Shown here one piece after another: positions 48,928 through 60,039 of a stretch of DNA of 64,000 nt (position 1 is its first letter; every line of letters begins with the position of its first letter). The stretch covers positions 946,811 to 1,010,810 of the forward strand of contig MNCI01005255.1 in NCBI GenBank assembly GCA_015680685.1. The letters run 5' to 3'. The notes beneath the pieces were generated by a model. It worked only from the letters and a program-made list of their open reading frames with translations, was not told the origin of the DNA and ran no database searches. The translations under genes were made by a program, and so were the position numbers. The DNA comes from Gnetum montanum. Taxonomy: Eukaryota; Streptophyta; Gnetopsida; Gnetales; Gnetaceae.

Positions 48928-49022
48928 CTGCAAGTGCACACATAAATTAGTCATGATGAAAAATAAATGCAAAGAAACATAGTAAAACCAGACACTTAGC
49001 ATAACATGTAACACACACACAC
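48928..49022 (-). other. Intron 4 (95 bp) in the antisense gene of B2
   Basis: GTGTGTGTG to ACTTGCAG, following the PWLEMPSKMDF exon. B3 has an intron at the same place, after AHPGIG (about 61090). Confidence 0.7.
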
Positions 49023-49220
49023 CTAGTTTTGCATGAGCTTCTTATAAGTGGATGACCACATCATTAACAATGCCCGTAACAAAATCCATTTTGCTAGGCA
49101 TCTCAAGCCATGGCCTTAACGGGTCAGTTGATGTTGGACAAGTAGAGGAGGTTTCTTCAATTGGAACCTGCAATTCTGATGCCGCTTCCCGAGATATAGG
49201 TGCCTCAGAAATTTTAGCAT

Positions 49221-49306
49221 CTACCCCAAAATAGTCAAAATAATCAAAAACTACACATAAAAAATCAAAAGATGTAGAATATAGATTGAGCTAAAGAGGA
49301 ACATAC
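49221..49306 (-). other. Intron 3 (86 bp) in the antisense gene of B2
   Basis: GTATGTTC to GGGGTAG. Removal joins NNKGHF to DAKISEAP in frame. B3 has a matching boundary at about 61380, just after NPEENKDY. Confidence 0.7.
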
Positions 49307-49564
49307 CAAAATGACCTTTGTTGTTTAGCCTGGGTGGATCACCGAGCTGCAAATATTTGTCAAAGAAACCATCAAGGACATCCCTTTCATCACTTGAATG
49401 CCTAAGTGCATCCAAGGCCTTCGCAAGCTTCATTCCCATGTTGCTTGTCCCCTTCTCCTCTTGTGGGGCAAGAATTTCTCCTTCCTCGAATACTTCTTCC
49501 TTTTCTTTTCCTTCCTCCTCAGGTATTGGAGCCATGACCTCTCTCTCCTTCTCCAAACTTTCCT

Positions 49565-49671
49565 CTGAAATAACACCAGAACCTTAAAGTTAGTATGATA
49601 TAGCTCAAAGGTATACCCAATAGCATATAAACCAAAAAGGAAAATATATAACAAAGAAAAAAACCACTTAC
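49565..49671 (-). other. Intron 2 (107 bp) in the antisense gene of B2
   Basis: GTAAGTGG to TTATTTCAG. Removal joins ILPVE to EESLEKEREV in frame. Confidence 0.75.
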
Positions 49672-50716
49672 CCTCCACTGGCAGTATAAATTGAATCTTC
49701 TTTGCCCTTGGGGATCTCACATCTGAAGTAGGCTCCTTTGGATGTTCTTTTCTTTTCACCTTTACCTTGGACTTTTCAACAGTCTCACTAATCAAGCGTT
49801 CAACCCTCTTAATAGATGTGCATAGCCTAGGCGGTTCCAATCCCAAGCTGTCATGGGAATGTTGAGAACAACTAGCCACACCTCCACTAGTAACCGATAC
49901 TGACTCCTCAATGTCTTCCAGTGAGTCTTGGGATCTAGTGGTGCTATATAAGTGGCAAATCCAAGGGTAGGAGAGTTGTGAATAGTCTCTCAAAATGTGG
50001 TGGTTATCCTCATGAACCACTAGGAATTCAGCAAACCTGTGCAGGTACCCCACAAAGAAGGCAAAGGTGAAGTGAAATTTTGCATGGATGCTTGAACGTA
50101 ACTTGATGATCTCCCCATGAAGGCTAGATACCAGAAATTGTGCCCAATTATATTGCATGCCTATCTCCAAAATTGCACGCATCACACATGCAGACTCGAT
50201 CCCAAGGTTTCTCCACTAAGAAAGAGATTTAGGGAATGCTCGTGCCCGAAAGAGAGGATACAGGAAGTTTACTTCCATGATCGGGTATCCTCTCGCATAG
50301 CAAATCCCTTAGGACCCTTAGACACACCTAACCACTACTCAAGCTCCCTTATGACCTATCCGTCTTTAGTTGCTTTGTCCACGGCTACCGTGGCACCATT
50401 CATGGGAACACCAAAAAGATCGAAAAGAAACTCAGTGGTTAGGTGGAATGATACCTTTACTCCCCGAACCCATATGGTAAAACAACAAGCATCACCACTG
50501 AAAGAGTCAACAATGGTAACCATCTTAGCAGTCAAAATGCTAGGAGTCAAGGCTGTGAATAGGTCCATCAAACCGGCCTGGGTGAGGCGACCGATAATCA
50601 AATCAGAAGCTTTCTTCTGTAGCACTTTTTTCATTGATCTACCTCCCCATACTTTGTAAAAAGCATAGCCTTAGTATGCCCTGTAGTAATGGTAACTTCT
50701 TCGGGGGGGATGGCTA

Positions 50717-50814
50717 CTGTAAAAGAAAAACATAGAGCGAAAAGTTAGAAAAGGAACATGATACACAATGATGTAACAAAAAAGGAGAATGGAATCTAAG
50801 GTGCAGTCACTTAC
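50717..50814 (-). other. Intron 1 (98 bp) in the antisense gene of B2
   Basis: GTAAGT to TTTTACAG on the minus strand. Splicing joins PTPVTD to VAIPPEEVTITTG in frame, interrupting a Val codon. The A copy has an intron at the same place (12644-12773). Confidence 0.75.
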
Positions 50815-51660
50815 CATCTGTGACTGGTGTAGGCGAGGTGGGTGCAGGATCGATCCTTTGAGGAAGAATTGGCCCATTAGAAGACCAATCCTTATGTAAC
50901 CAACCATGCACTTGGCAGTGCTCAAAAGCTCTTGAGAACTACTTATAATAGTCCACAATAGTCACTTTTATCTGGTTCAGTACCGCAACACAAAGAATGG
51001 GGCCAGCCATGAATGTCTCTAACGCTATACTCGCTAAAGCAAGTCCAGCATCATCATCGCGCATCTCATTCTCATCAAAATGGGGCCTGCATAGGAAAAC
51101 AACATTTACATTTAGGTGATGACATAAAATTTGAAAAGGGGAATCAAAGATGTAAAGTAAAAAAAGCATACATGTCCACTTTATATACTATCCCGGGTGG
51201 ATTCTGAAATAAAGTATGCACACGGAGGGCTAGGAAAAGTGTGTTGCTACTATTGTAATGACTATAAGTAGGGCACTCTCACACACGAGTTAAAGGATGA
51301 GTTGATCAAGGACCCTCAGCAGGGCCTCCCTCAACTCTAAAAAGTCCCTCATCGATATTAGTAATAAAGGCTAGCATGTCTTGTGTAGACCTAGGCAACA
51401 TGGTCTTAATAATATCATGAGCCATTTTTTCACTTAGATGAGACCATATAACAATACTAAAATTTTGCAGTACAAACAACAAGAACAAATTGGCGCTGAG
51501 ACGGAACCATATTACATGGGGCCCAATTCGCATGTCATAGGGAGGTGTGTTTGGCCCAGAAGGGCCAAACCAAGCAAGTACACCAACAAGCTCAATGATG
51601 AGGAGAGAAGATTTAGGTCCCATGCATACAACAGAAACATTGGGCAAGTAAAAATCCAAG

Positions 51661-53108
51661 AACTAATAATAAGTCATCACATAAAATCAAAAAAATCATG
51701 TAAAACAATATCGCACCCCATGAGACAAGAAAACCAATATCTATTTGGTACATCAAAAATCCATTTCATAATAAATTCATGGAAGAATAGACATTTACAC
51801 AAGTAAGGTTTAAATATCCATCTCAGGAAAACAAATAAATGATATAAACATGAAACTAGCAAATAAGAGGCATTCCAAGTAGTAATGAACATGCTCACAT
51901 TCCAACTCACGCTGGAGCCTAGCCAACCACTCACGATGCCTCTTTCTCTGGCACCCATGATGCCTATCCCAGCAAAAACCCTACCCACATTCATGCTAGC
52001 CATTCCCTGCTTGGAAGGCCTTGCCAAAATCTTATACTCACGCTGCCCTTCAAAATTGAAAAATTTTGCCCAAAAATCTTATAGTCATGCTTCCCTCCAA
52101 AATTGAAAAATTTTGCCCAAAAATATTATAATCACGCTGCCCTCCAAAATTGAAAAATTCTACCCAAAAATATTATAGTCACGCTGCCCTCCAAACTTGA
52201 AAAATTTTGCCCAAAAATTTACAAGTCACACTATCCATTCCCTGCCCAAAAATCTAGAAAAATTTGCAAGTAACGATGCCTCTCCAAAATTGAAAAATAT
52301 GCAGTCACGCTGCCCCTCTGAAAAACTCAATCATGCTACCTTGCTTGAGGCTCAAACATTTCTAGTCACGCTACCCACAGAGGGTAAGATAGTCATGTAG
52401 CCCAAAGAGGGCAAAACAAGCATGCTGCCGAGAAGGGCAGGAGACTCATGCTATAGAAAAATAGAACAAAGGAAATGCCAAGCTCATGCTAACCTTTCTC
52501 CCAGTTGTCACGCTATCAAGGCCCCCAAAAAACTAAAAACCCACACACCAAAACACCCTATGGCCCACATTCATGCCACCAAAGAAGGATGAAAACTCTG
52601 TGGCCCAGGGGCCAAGAATAGAAAAAACTTGCAATTCATGCTACAAGCAGCCAAGAAACCAAAAATCTGTAATTCACAATGCCCTACCTCCCCGCCCAAA
52701 AAGTCAAAAATTCTCAAGCTCATGTTGTCCTTGCCCTAAGCCTAGAAATGAAAACCCCAGAAATCCAAGAAAACCCCAAAACGCACACCAAAAGAAGCCT
52801 AGAACCCACGCTAGGTAGGATGTCCCAGACGCTCATGCCCACACCGCTCATAATCACAACCACAGATTCCTAACCTAGGTAACGTTGTTAGTGGAAAATA
52901 GGGGAGAAACAAAATCACCTATGCAGAGCCTTCTTCCATGTTGGGATCCTAGCTTGGGGGAGGCATTGGAGAAGCCCTTCACTCTCCTCCATGAATGCTA
53001 GATCAGATTGCCTCTTTCCCTTGCTGGCTTACCTTTCCTCTATCCTTCTTCTCCATTGTTGGCCTTGCTCACGCTGACACTGACGCTAATGCCTCACCTA
53101 TAGCTCAT
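51661..53108 (+). repeat. Start of the spacer of B2, with a 47-bp tandem repeat
   Basis: Lies upstream of the antisense gene and is where A has its hairpin spacer. 52031-52230 holds more than four copies of a 47-bp unit (CACGCTGCCCTCCAAAATTG then AAAAATTTTGCCCAAAAAT). 51900-52850 holds many CACGCT and CATGCT words. No protein family is visible. It is interrupted at 53108 by LTR B3. Confidence 0.7.
53104..53108. other. Target-site duplication candidate at the B3 insertion
   Basis: CTCAT directly precedes TGAAACACC of LTR B3. The second copy would be beyond the B3 3' LTR, off the window. Confidence 0.4.
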
Positions 53109-54510
53109 TGAAACACCACAAAATTTCAAGCTTAGAACTTCTCCAACAAGAATCAAGCTAGTTATGATGCTCCCCAGCATGTCTGAAGCTTGAAGACCTC
53201 GCAAACAGCTTCAAATGGAGTCGAACCGAGCAAGAAATGGTTCCCTGGGATCCACACAAGACTACAACAACATCCAGAATCAAACCTACCATTCTTAGCT
53301 CAAAATACTTGGTTTTACTGAGTATGCAGCGTGCACACCCAGTGTATATGCCCAGCGTGCATGCCCAGCATGCGACTCCAAAGATTACCTGAAACAGGCA
53401 CTCCAGGCCAAGGTTTTCACAAGTCATCGGCTCTCAGAGACAGGGCAATGGTTAGGCATCATCATGGGCTCAAGAAAATTGAGTTTTGTTCTTGAAATCA
53501 TGCACTTTGGTGGTCATATGCCAATCATGTACATCATGTACGCCCAGCGTGTATGCTTAGCATGTATGCCTGGCATGCACCATCCAGTGTGCAGCACAAC
53601 GTACATTAGTGGAAGACATCAACAAAACCATGTTAGATCAAGTCCAAGAATATCAGTAGCATTCTTGTGACATCCGAGCCCAAATCCGAGGGGCGAACTA
53701 GATACTTCCTGTTGTAACAGTAGTTTGTAAAAATAAATTCCTCTCTTTTAGTTAAGTTTGTGTGCTGAGTTCACACGCCAGCGTGTACACGTTGGTGTGC
53801 AACAGCACATGCTAGCATATAGCACGTTTCCCACTTGTACAATTTCATTCGGTTGCACCTGATTAACGCTCCACATGTCATCTGATCCAAAAATTCAAAC
53901 ATCCCAGAGCCAATCACCCCATCTCAAATCCGAGTTTAGTGCCCAAAATTGTACAAAAGCCCCAATTTTTGACCAAATCAGGGTTCGAAAATTAGAGAAG
54001 ATCTTGGAAAAAATTGGGGTAATCAACACTAAGAACATTTGTGACATCCACCCTGCACACTGGACTTGGACCTTGCGCGATAAGCATACAGCCTCTACGT
54101 TGCGCCTGCAGTCTGAACCAACACACTGTCGTACCCTAGCATCCACCAGGGCTCTTCATCCACCTTGTGTCAGATTCACAACTACGTCTAGACCGGTGCA
54201 TTGTAATTTTTATTATGCAATAATATTGCTACATTTTCTGCTAAGATTTGTTACAGTTTTCATTTGTATTGCTTTATCTCTAGTTTGCATTCTTGTACGT
54301 CGATTTACATTTTTTTTACACCATTTACGTGTAACCCGGCATATCGCGCGTTGGCATATGTTTGAGGAAATCCTTGTCTAATCTACATGCGGACCATCCA
54401 AGGTACTCTACCTTTGTCTGTTCCAGCTTGCCCCTAGGTGAAGGTAGGGTCTTCTGTGTCTGTCTGTAAATCTCTCGGCGTACACCTCATTCCAGCCACC
54501 AACAATTTCA
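53109..54510 (+). repeat. 5' LTR of element B3 (about 1.4 kb)
   Basis: Starts TGAAACACCACAAAATTTCA. The end is near TTTCA (54510) or a few bases later. U3 holds CAGCGTG/CACGCTG words (53325-53385, 53540-53610, 53771-53830, including ACACGC, 2 bases, GCGTGT). U5 (from about 54385) matches B2. I found no clear TATA box. The plus-strand open frame at 53875-54381 lies within the LTR and has no family match. Confidence 0.75.
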
Positions 54511-54524
54511 GATAGTATAGAAAA

Positions 54525-54542
54525 TGGCGCTAGAAGGAGGAC
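54525..54542 (+). other. Primer-binding site of element B3
   Basis: TGGCGCTAGAAGGAGGAC, the cleanest primer-binding site in the window. Confidence 0.8.
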
Positions 54543-54925
54543 CTGAAACTGTCTAAATTTAACTTGATCTCATACACCTGCTCCTTATACTGCCGATCTA
54601 CTACCCAGCATCCTAAGACTCAATAATTTCAAACCTCCAAAATTAGTACCCTATTCTGCAACATTCTCAGTGTCTACACGCTGCAACATTCTCAGCGTCT
54701 ACACCCTGCACTGAAAACCTGTACACTGTAGACTCTATCTACACACCGCCCTAAAAACGTACACGCTCATCATTCTACTTGTACGCTGACAGTTGCGGCC
54801 TGCATGTTGTGGCCTCAATTTACATGCTGTAACCAGTTTTAGTATGCTGGTCGCTGACGTCTGTACGCTGGGACCCAGTTCACATGCTGTGCCAACAGGT
54901 CGCACGCTGTTAACCTAGGTGTACG
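54543..54925 (+). other. Leader of element B3 with CACGCTG words
   Basis: At 54660-54925 are about twelve copies of words such as TACACGCTGCAAC, GTACGCTGAC and CACATGCTGT. No coding frame is supported. Confidence 0.6.
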
Positions 54926-57340
54926 TTGATAAGCACACCCACTTCATACTTAGCCAAATCCACACCTGTATGCCCTGACATTGTATCCCTTCCACCGAAT
55001 TACCTTTACGACCTCTCCACCATGAATACCACCAACACCAACGCTTCAACCAGGTCCATCCCGGACACCCTGGGCCCCACGACAATGCTGATGCCCGTTA
55101 TGCAACCCATAGGGGCCCACGATGAAGTTAATCCCCGAGGAGGACCCCACCGATCTCTCAGGCTACAAGGGAAAAATTTGTCATTTAATGTTATCACACA
55201 GGAACAATATAATTTTATATGCGTAAAAATCCAAGCCAGCCTAGCAGTGGATCAAACTGACACGGAGGCTAAGAGACAATATGAACTGTTTCATAGGGGA
55301 GGACACGAGTTCATCCCTTCCCCGTATGACATCATCCCTCTTCCGGAGCACTACTCTGAGCTCATTTCACAGCTCCTCCTAGCCAGGAGTCAGTCTCTAG
55401 ATCAATCTATGGCAAACCCTCAATTGGAAGAGGAGGATGACTTTGTAGCACAATCCGAACATGAAGACTCATACCATACCCTCAACCCACAAACTTATGT
55501 GAACTCGTTGTTTCACCCATTCACGGGGGAAACTATGTCCCTCGAGTCATTTAAAACAACCCAAGCACATGTGCCTCAACAAGAGGCATCCACGCTTGTG
55601 CCCACTCCCCCAATGGCCAAAACCCAACTTAATATACCTCTCGCCACTATTCCTCCCATTACCACATTATCCCCTCACTTGCAAATACAACCCCAACAAC
55701 AACCCTTGAAAACCAATGTAGGAACAACTGTCCCATCCTGAGTGATCGGGATACCATATGTGATACCTGCTTCTACATCCACCCATTATATACCATAGAT
55801 CCAAACCCAAAGAACACCCTTCATCACTTTCACTCAACAAGTCCAGGGTATTCCTTCACAAATCATGACTGGACAGTGGGTCGGGACTGGTACACAAGTG
55901 CATCAACCCCTTAACTACAACATACCACCTCCTACAATTCCACCCATAAACCTCCCTCAAGTAGAGCAACAACAACAACAACAACCCTTCCCCTATAGTA
56001 TGCCACTCTTAGCAGCACCTACCATGAATATTCCACAAGCCCAACCTCTAACCACTCAACTTTCCTCTTTCTCGACCGCCACACAATAGTCTAACTTATA
56101 TACTACATAACATAATCAATATGCCATCTCACCTAGTGTCCAAGACTAGGCTGATGCCAAAAAACTGATGCAAGAGCTAACTGACGAGGTCAAGTGTCTC
56201 GAAACAACTATCGATGAAGAGCTTAAGATAGTGGATTTCTATCAATATGACCCTATCAGCTCTTCGGTTCCACCTCTAACGTTACCTAAAGGTGTTTCCT
56301 TACCCACGGTGACTAAATACAATGGGGAGATAGACCCCAACACCCATCTTATAATGTTCATATTAGAATACGTGTTACTTTAGGCATGGCCACATGCTAT
56401 TTTGCGGGTGTTCCCCATGTCCCTCATAGGGAGAGCACTTGAGTAGTATCAGGCTTTGCCTCGAAACTCCATATCCTCTTTGGAAGATCTGCTACACCAG
56501 TTTGTCACTAGGTTCAAGTACAACTTGAAGCCTGAGGCAACACTTGACAGCCTCATATAGGTCAAGTAAGCACCGCTTGAACTTGTTCAAAAATTTATTC
56601 AATGATGGAGTGCTGTCCTCAATGAGCTACATGAACCGATCCCAGAGACTTATCTCCTCACTATTTTAAAAGGGGCCGTTAACAATTTTGTGAAGTCCAA
56701 GCTATACTATCTTAATGCACGCATGCTTAGTTAAGCATTTGTACAAATAAAGAACATAGAAGAGGCAGCCCAAAACAGCCATGACCCCGCCTATTCAACC
56801 TTCAAAAACCAACACAACAAGAAAGACAAAGAAAAGGCTAAGGAAACTATAGCAGTAGTAGCTAAAACACAACAAGAGAGCATGGGACAATGAGGTAAAC
56901 CGCCTACTTCCCCAACTAACTATGCTAGACCTACTCCCGCTACTACACCCGAACTGTCCACATCACAAAATCCAATGCCAAGTCATGTGAGAAACTTCGA
57001 GAAGAGAGACCCCTCTCAATACACATTGTTGCCCATGAAACCCTCACAATTATTTGACCAACTCCTGAAGGCCGGTCTAATGAAACATAAACAATTTTCC
57101 CCAGCGGCAATCCAAAGACATGATCGATTTTGTCAGTTGGTCAAAAACCCAAGCTTGGCAACACCATATGAGCCTCCAGTTTCAAGGGGCTTTAGAATAG
57201 ACCGCTTTTGTGATTATCATCAATGCAAAGGGCATGGCACTGATTACTGTTTCACCCTAAAATAAGATATTCAACGGATGATCGATGGAGGTGAGATCAC
57301 TTTTGACGAGGCCAACCTAGTCCAACCACAAAACTAGGCC
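54926..57340 (+). pseudogene. gag polyprotein of element B3, broken
   Basis: The first open part (54926-55741) contains SNTTNTNA-like Thr/Asn sequence, GGPHRSLRLQGK, EQYNFICVKIQASLAV, REYELFHRGG-like GGHEFIPSPYDIIPL, and a Pro/Thr tail. After TGA at 55739 the same frame continues through a Gln-rich run (about 55960-55985), VDFYQYDPIS (about 56230), VTKYNGEIDPNTHLIMF (about 56310-56360), FVTRFKYNLKPEATLDSLI (56500-56560), ILKGAVNNFVKSKLYYLN (56660-56720), FEKRDPSQYTLLPMKPSQLF and the nucleocapsid-like motif FCDYHQCKGHGTDYCFTLK (57208-57262). About a dozen stops lie mainly at former Gln, Trp and Arg codons, as expected from C to T decay. Confidence 0.87.
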
Positions 57341-58300
57341 ATGGGCATATATAAGGATCCTCTAAATACTAAGGAGGCTCCGTATGAGATTAACACTATT
57401 TACTTAGACAACGAACAAGAAACACCTCGAATTAACACCATTTACTCAGATAATGAACATCAAATACCTACGAGACCCTTTGTAGTTCATATTCCTCCTA
57501 CTGCACAAATGTCCACACCTCAATTATCATACTCTCCACGTAACCCGCCCACCTCACAAAAACCCTATGTCATACGAATACCCCCCACGGTGGCAGCCTC
57601 TACCGCACCATCAAAACCATACATGGTGCGTGTACCTCCCGCCGCTAGTACCACAAACACGCAACCTCCTACCCGGTCCACTCCCTATGTAGTACGGGTT
57701 CCCCTTGTGATTGCAAGTACAGAGACACAAGCCCTAACTGGGCCTACCCCATATGTTGTCAGGATACCTGGACATCCTGATAACCATAAACCCTCCACCC
57801 CACAAACAAAAAATAAACTGACCCCGTATGTAGTTAGGGTGCCTAGGCAACCTGACACTCAACCACCTTCGACTATCCAATCGTAACCTCGTTCTACTCC
57901 ATACGTCATATGGGTTCCAAAGCAACTGGATATTCAGAAACCAAACATTCCCCCATACCACACGCGGGAGCACTTGGCAGACAGGCTCACACGGGAACAA
58001 TTGGAGAAGGAATGTGAACAGCTTGCCTTAGGACCCCCCAAGCCTACCCCATTAAGTGCAGTACCCATGGCATCACCTACCAATGAACCGAGTACGAGCT
58101 ATAAGAGAGAATCATCGGGAATGCATGATGCATCTAAATCAACAATCATAGAAGAAAATGTCAAATCGGATGCACATGAAATAAAACTGTTGGGCCCGAT
58201 GGACCAAGTAACCATTAATAGACATACACCTAATAGTAAAGATTTAGCAACAACCCTAACATAGGTCACACAAGCACTTAAATAGAAAAACACTTCACTA
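57341..58300 (+). pseudogene. Gag-PR linker of B3 with seven PYVVRVP repeats
   Basis: Repeats: RPFVVHIPP (57473), KPYVIRIPP (57560), KPYMVRVPP (57618), TPYVVRVPL (57681), TPYVVRIPG (57747), TPYVVRVPR (57822) and TPYVIWVPK (57899), separated by about 12-28 Pro/Thr/Ser-rich residues. Then EHLADRLTREQLEKECEQLA (57970-58030), LGPPKPTPL and LSLYDLILTS lead into PR. B1 and B2 have fewer and looser copies. Two or three stops interrupt it. The role is unknown. The regular motif could be a binding or phase-forming linker (inference). Confidence 0.75.
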
Positions 58301-58348
58301 AGCCTATATGACCTGATATTAACTTCTGAAACTCATCACAAAGCCCTA

Positions 58349-58960
58349 GTGCACATGCTGACATCGATTTTAGTAAGCAGAGACTTACCCCCAAATGAAC
58401 ATTCCATTCATGCGGTAATGTATTTGCCGCATGAATTGACTTCCAAATCACTAGGCTTCCACACTAACGACATCAAGATTGATGAGAAAATAGGAGAAGT
58501 GACAATCGCACCCATGTTCATAACCATACAAGTAAATCAATTTAAAATACATCGACTGCATGTAGATGACGAAGCTGCCACGAACGTAGTATCCTATCTC
58601 GTCATTGAACAATTAGGGCTTACAGAATTAGTCAAACCGACCTCCACCACATGCTTAAAATCGTTTAGTGGATCATACGTAGTAGTAAAAGGTACTATAA
58701 CTATGGACTTTATAGCAGGGGATTGGTTCCCCACTTCTGCTAACTTTGTCATCATCGACGAAATGCCAAGGTTTAATTTAATATTAGGAAGACCTTGGTT
58801 GGCCCAACTCAAAGCAGTCTCTTCCCCCATACACCAAGAGATTCACCTGCCTTATGAAGGTGGTGAAATCATTATACACAAGGAGATGGCTACGCCTACC
58901 ATCTCGTCACATACAGATACAAACCAAGGCTCAGAAGTTAAGTTCGAAGAGTCTAAATAG
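58349..58960 (+). pseudogene. Retropepsin of element B3
   Basis: An open stretch of 203 codons. FITIQVNQFKIHRLHVDDEA (residues about 59-78) holds the active-site Asp, but the Gly of Asp-Asp-Gly is Glu, which should abolish activity. Then KSFSGSYVVVKGTITMDFIA (about residues 107-126), FVIIDEMPRFNLILGRPWLA (about residues 137-156), SSPIHQEIHLPYEGGEIIIH (about residues 162-181). A tail after the stop at 58958 reads WVELPFNVIREGDVEYRI (59152-59205), as in the other copies. It follows gag in a single polyprotein. Confidence 0.84.
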
Positions 58961-59266
58961 GATGACACGAATGAAAAACAAAGTCACACGCAACCAGTAA
59001 ACAATGATCCATTAGACATAAATGAAACTTTACCCAACGTAGAAACACCCGGACTCGAAATTGTACATACAACGCCTAAACTAGAAACTACAACAAACAT
59101 CGAAATTAGTGAACACACCAACATAAAGCCCATTCCATCGGACGTCCCTTGGGTTGAATTACCGTTCAACGTAATCAGGGAAGGAGACGTTGAGTACAGA
59201 ATTACACCTATCAGCATCACTCCTAATGTTAAGATAAGAAAAATCAAAAAATTGCTAAGTTGCTAA

Positions 59267-60035
59267 ACTACATTTCTCGTCCGAAATGACGTTAAACTAC
59301 CACGTGTCTGCAATAACATAAAACTAGCCATGGTCATAGATGGCCAGTTTACCGAGGAACTCATCAATATCACTTGAAACTTCCCTTGTTTACATGGGCC
59401 CAAAATGGCCTTAAACTAGTGCACGGGGCCCAAAATGGCTTTAAACTAGAACATCAAGATCACAGTCCGTCACGACTTTAAACTGGCACATACGTGTCTA
59501 TGGCTCAAAATGGCGTTAAACTAGAGCATTTTCTTATATTCCTTTTCATGCAATTCAAGTTTACAGTTCGAAATTATGCTTACCCTGTTGCACTGTTACG
59601 TTATCAGCTGTAGTTTTTCTTCATATTCCCCTACTTCTGTTCCTACATCGTGCATTACACTTAAACAACAAAATGGAAAAAAACATTGCCACATTCTTGC
59701 ATCGTGTTTACATTCAAGCCCAAAATATTTTCATTTTTAAACTTGCACTTAACAGTATTCAAATAAACTTAAAATTCAAACAAAAAATGAATAAATAGAA
59801 AATTCAATTAAAAAAATAGAAAGTAGTATAAATATATCAACATTAAATTACAACTTAGTGCAATATCCTCAATTATCATTTTAAACAAAAAATATATTCA
59901 TGTACAAATAGACAATTACAGTAGTTAATAGATTCCATCCATTAGTTCATATACAATCGAACCAAAACATTCTACTTGTGTCTCGCATAAAACATGAGTG
60001 ATCATAAAGCCCAAATTTAAAGCTAAGCGTCAAGA
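59267..60035 (+). repeat. TTAAACT array and AT-rich noncoding region after PR of B3
   Basis: 59290-59530 holds about six units with the core AAAATGGCCTTAAACTAG, spaced 30-40 bp. 59540-60035 is AT-rich with no visible gene. Confidence 0.72.
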
Positions 60036-60039
60036 TCAA

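Larger units (their letters stand above)
47927..51660 (-). pseudogene. Antisense multi-exon gene of element B2 (best-preserved copy)
   Basis: Opposite in direction to gag-pol of its own element. No family assigned. In its direction: a possible start MAHDIIKTMLPRSTQ (51427); DENEMRDDDAGLALASIALE (about 51080-51020); EHCQVHGWLHKDWSSNGP (about 50910); EEVTITTGHTKAMLF; SDLIIGRLTQAGLMDL (about 50605); VRGVKVSFHLTTEFLFDLFG (about 50470-50410); CNWAQ-like block and KFHFTFAFFVGYLHRFAEFL (50080-50020); TTRSQDSLEDIEESVSVT (about 49940-49890); basic KSKVKVKRK (about 49770); acidic EEEGKEKEEVFEEGEI; PWLEMPSKMDFVTGIV (about 49110); coiled-coil-like helix (48850-48700); MEMFIDGLGLWFAYDRFAEH; and tail GPSGAGANDEEDLGD then stop (about 47930). 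Five GT-AG introns keep the frame. At least five stops or frameshifts break it. The motif RGVKVSF...LFGVP recalls extra ORFs of plant gypsy elements, but I am not sure. Confidence 0.78.
43625..53108 (+). mobile_element. Element B2: Ty3/Gypsy element lacking most of gag
   Basis: LTR 43625-45213, primer-binding site 45220-45237, truncated gag from 45292, PR 46355-47260, array, antisense gene 47927-51660, start of spacer 51661-53108, where B3 interrupts it. It is inserted in the 3' noncoding part of B1, with ACAGT as the candidate target site on the left (43620-43624). RT to 3' LTR would lie beyond B3, off the window. Confidence 0.8.

Noticed and set aside
50117-50659. 180-codon plus-strand open frame
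   Set aside because: Shadow of the antisense gene of B2, whose minus-strand blocks match A, B1 and B3.
53875-54381. 168-codon plus-strand open frame
   Set aside because: Inside LTR B3, crossing the R/U5 part; no similarity to frames in the other LTRs.
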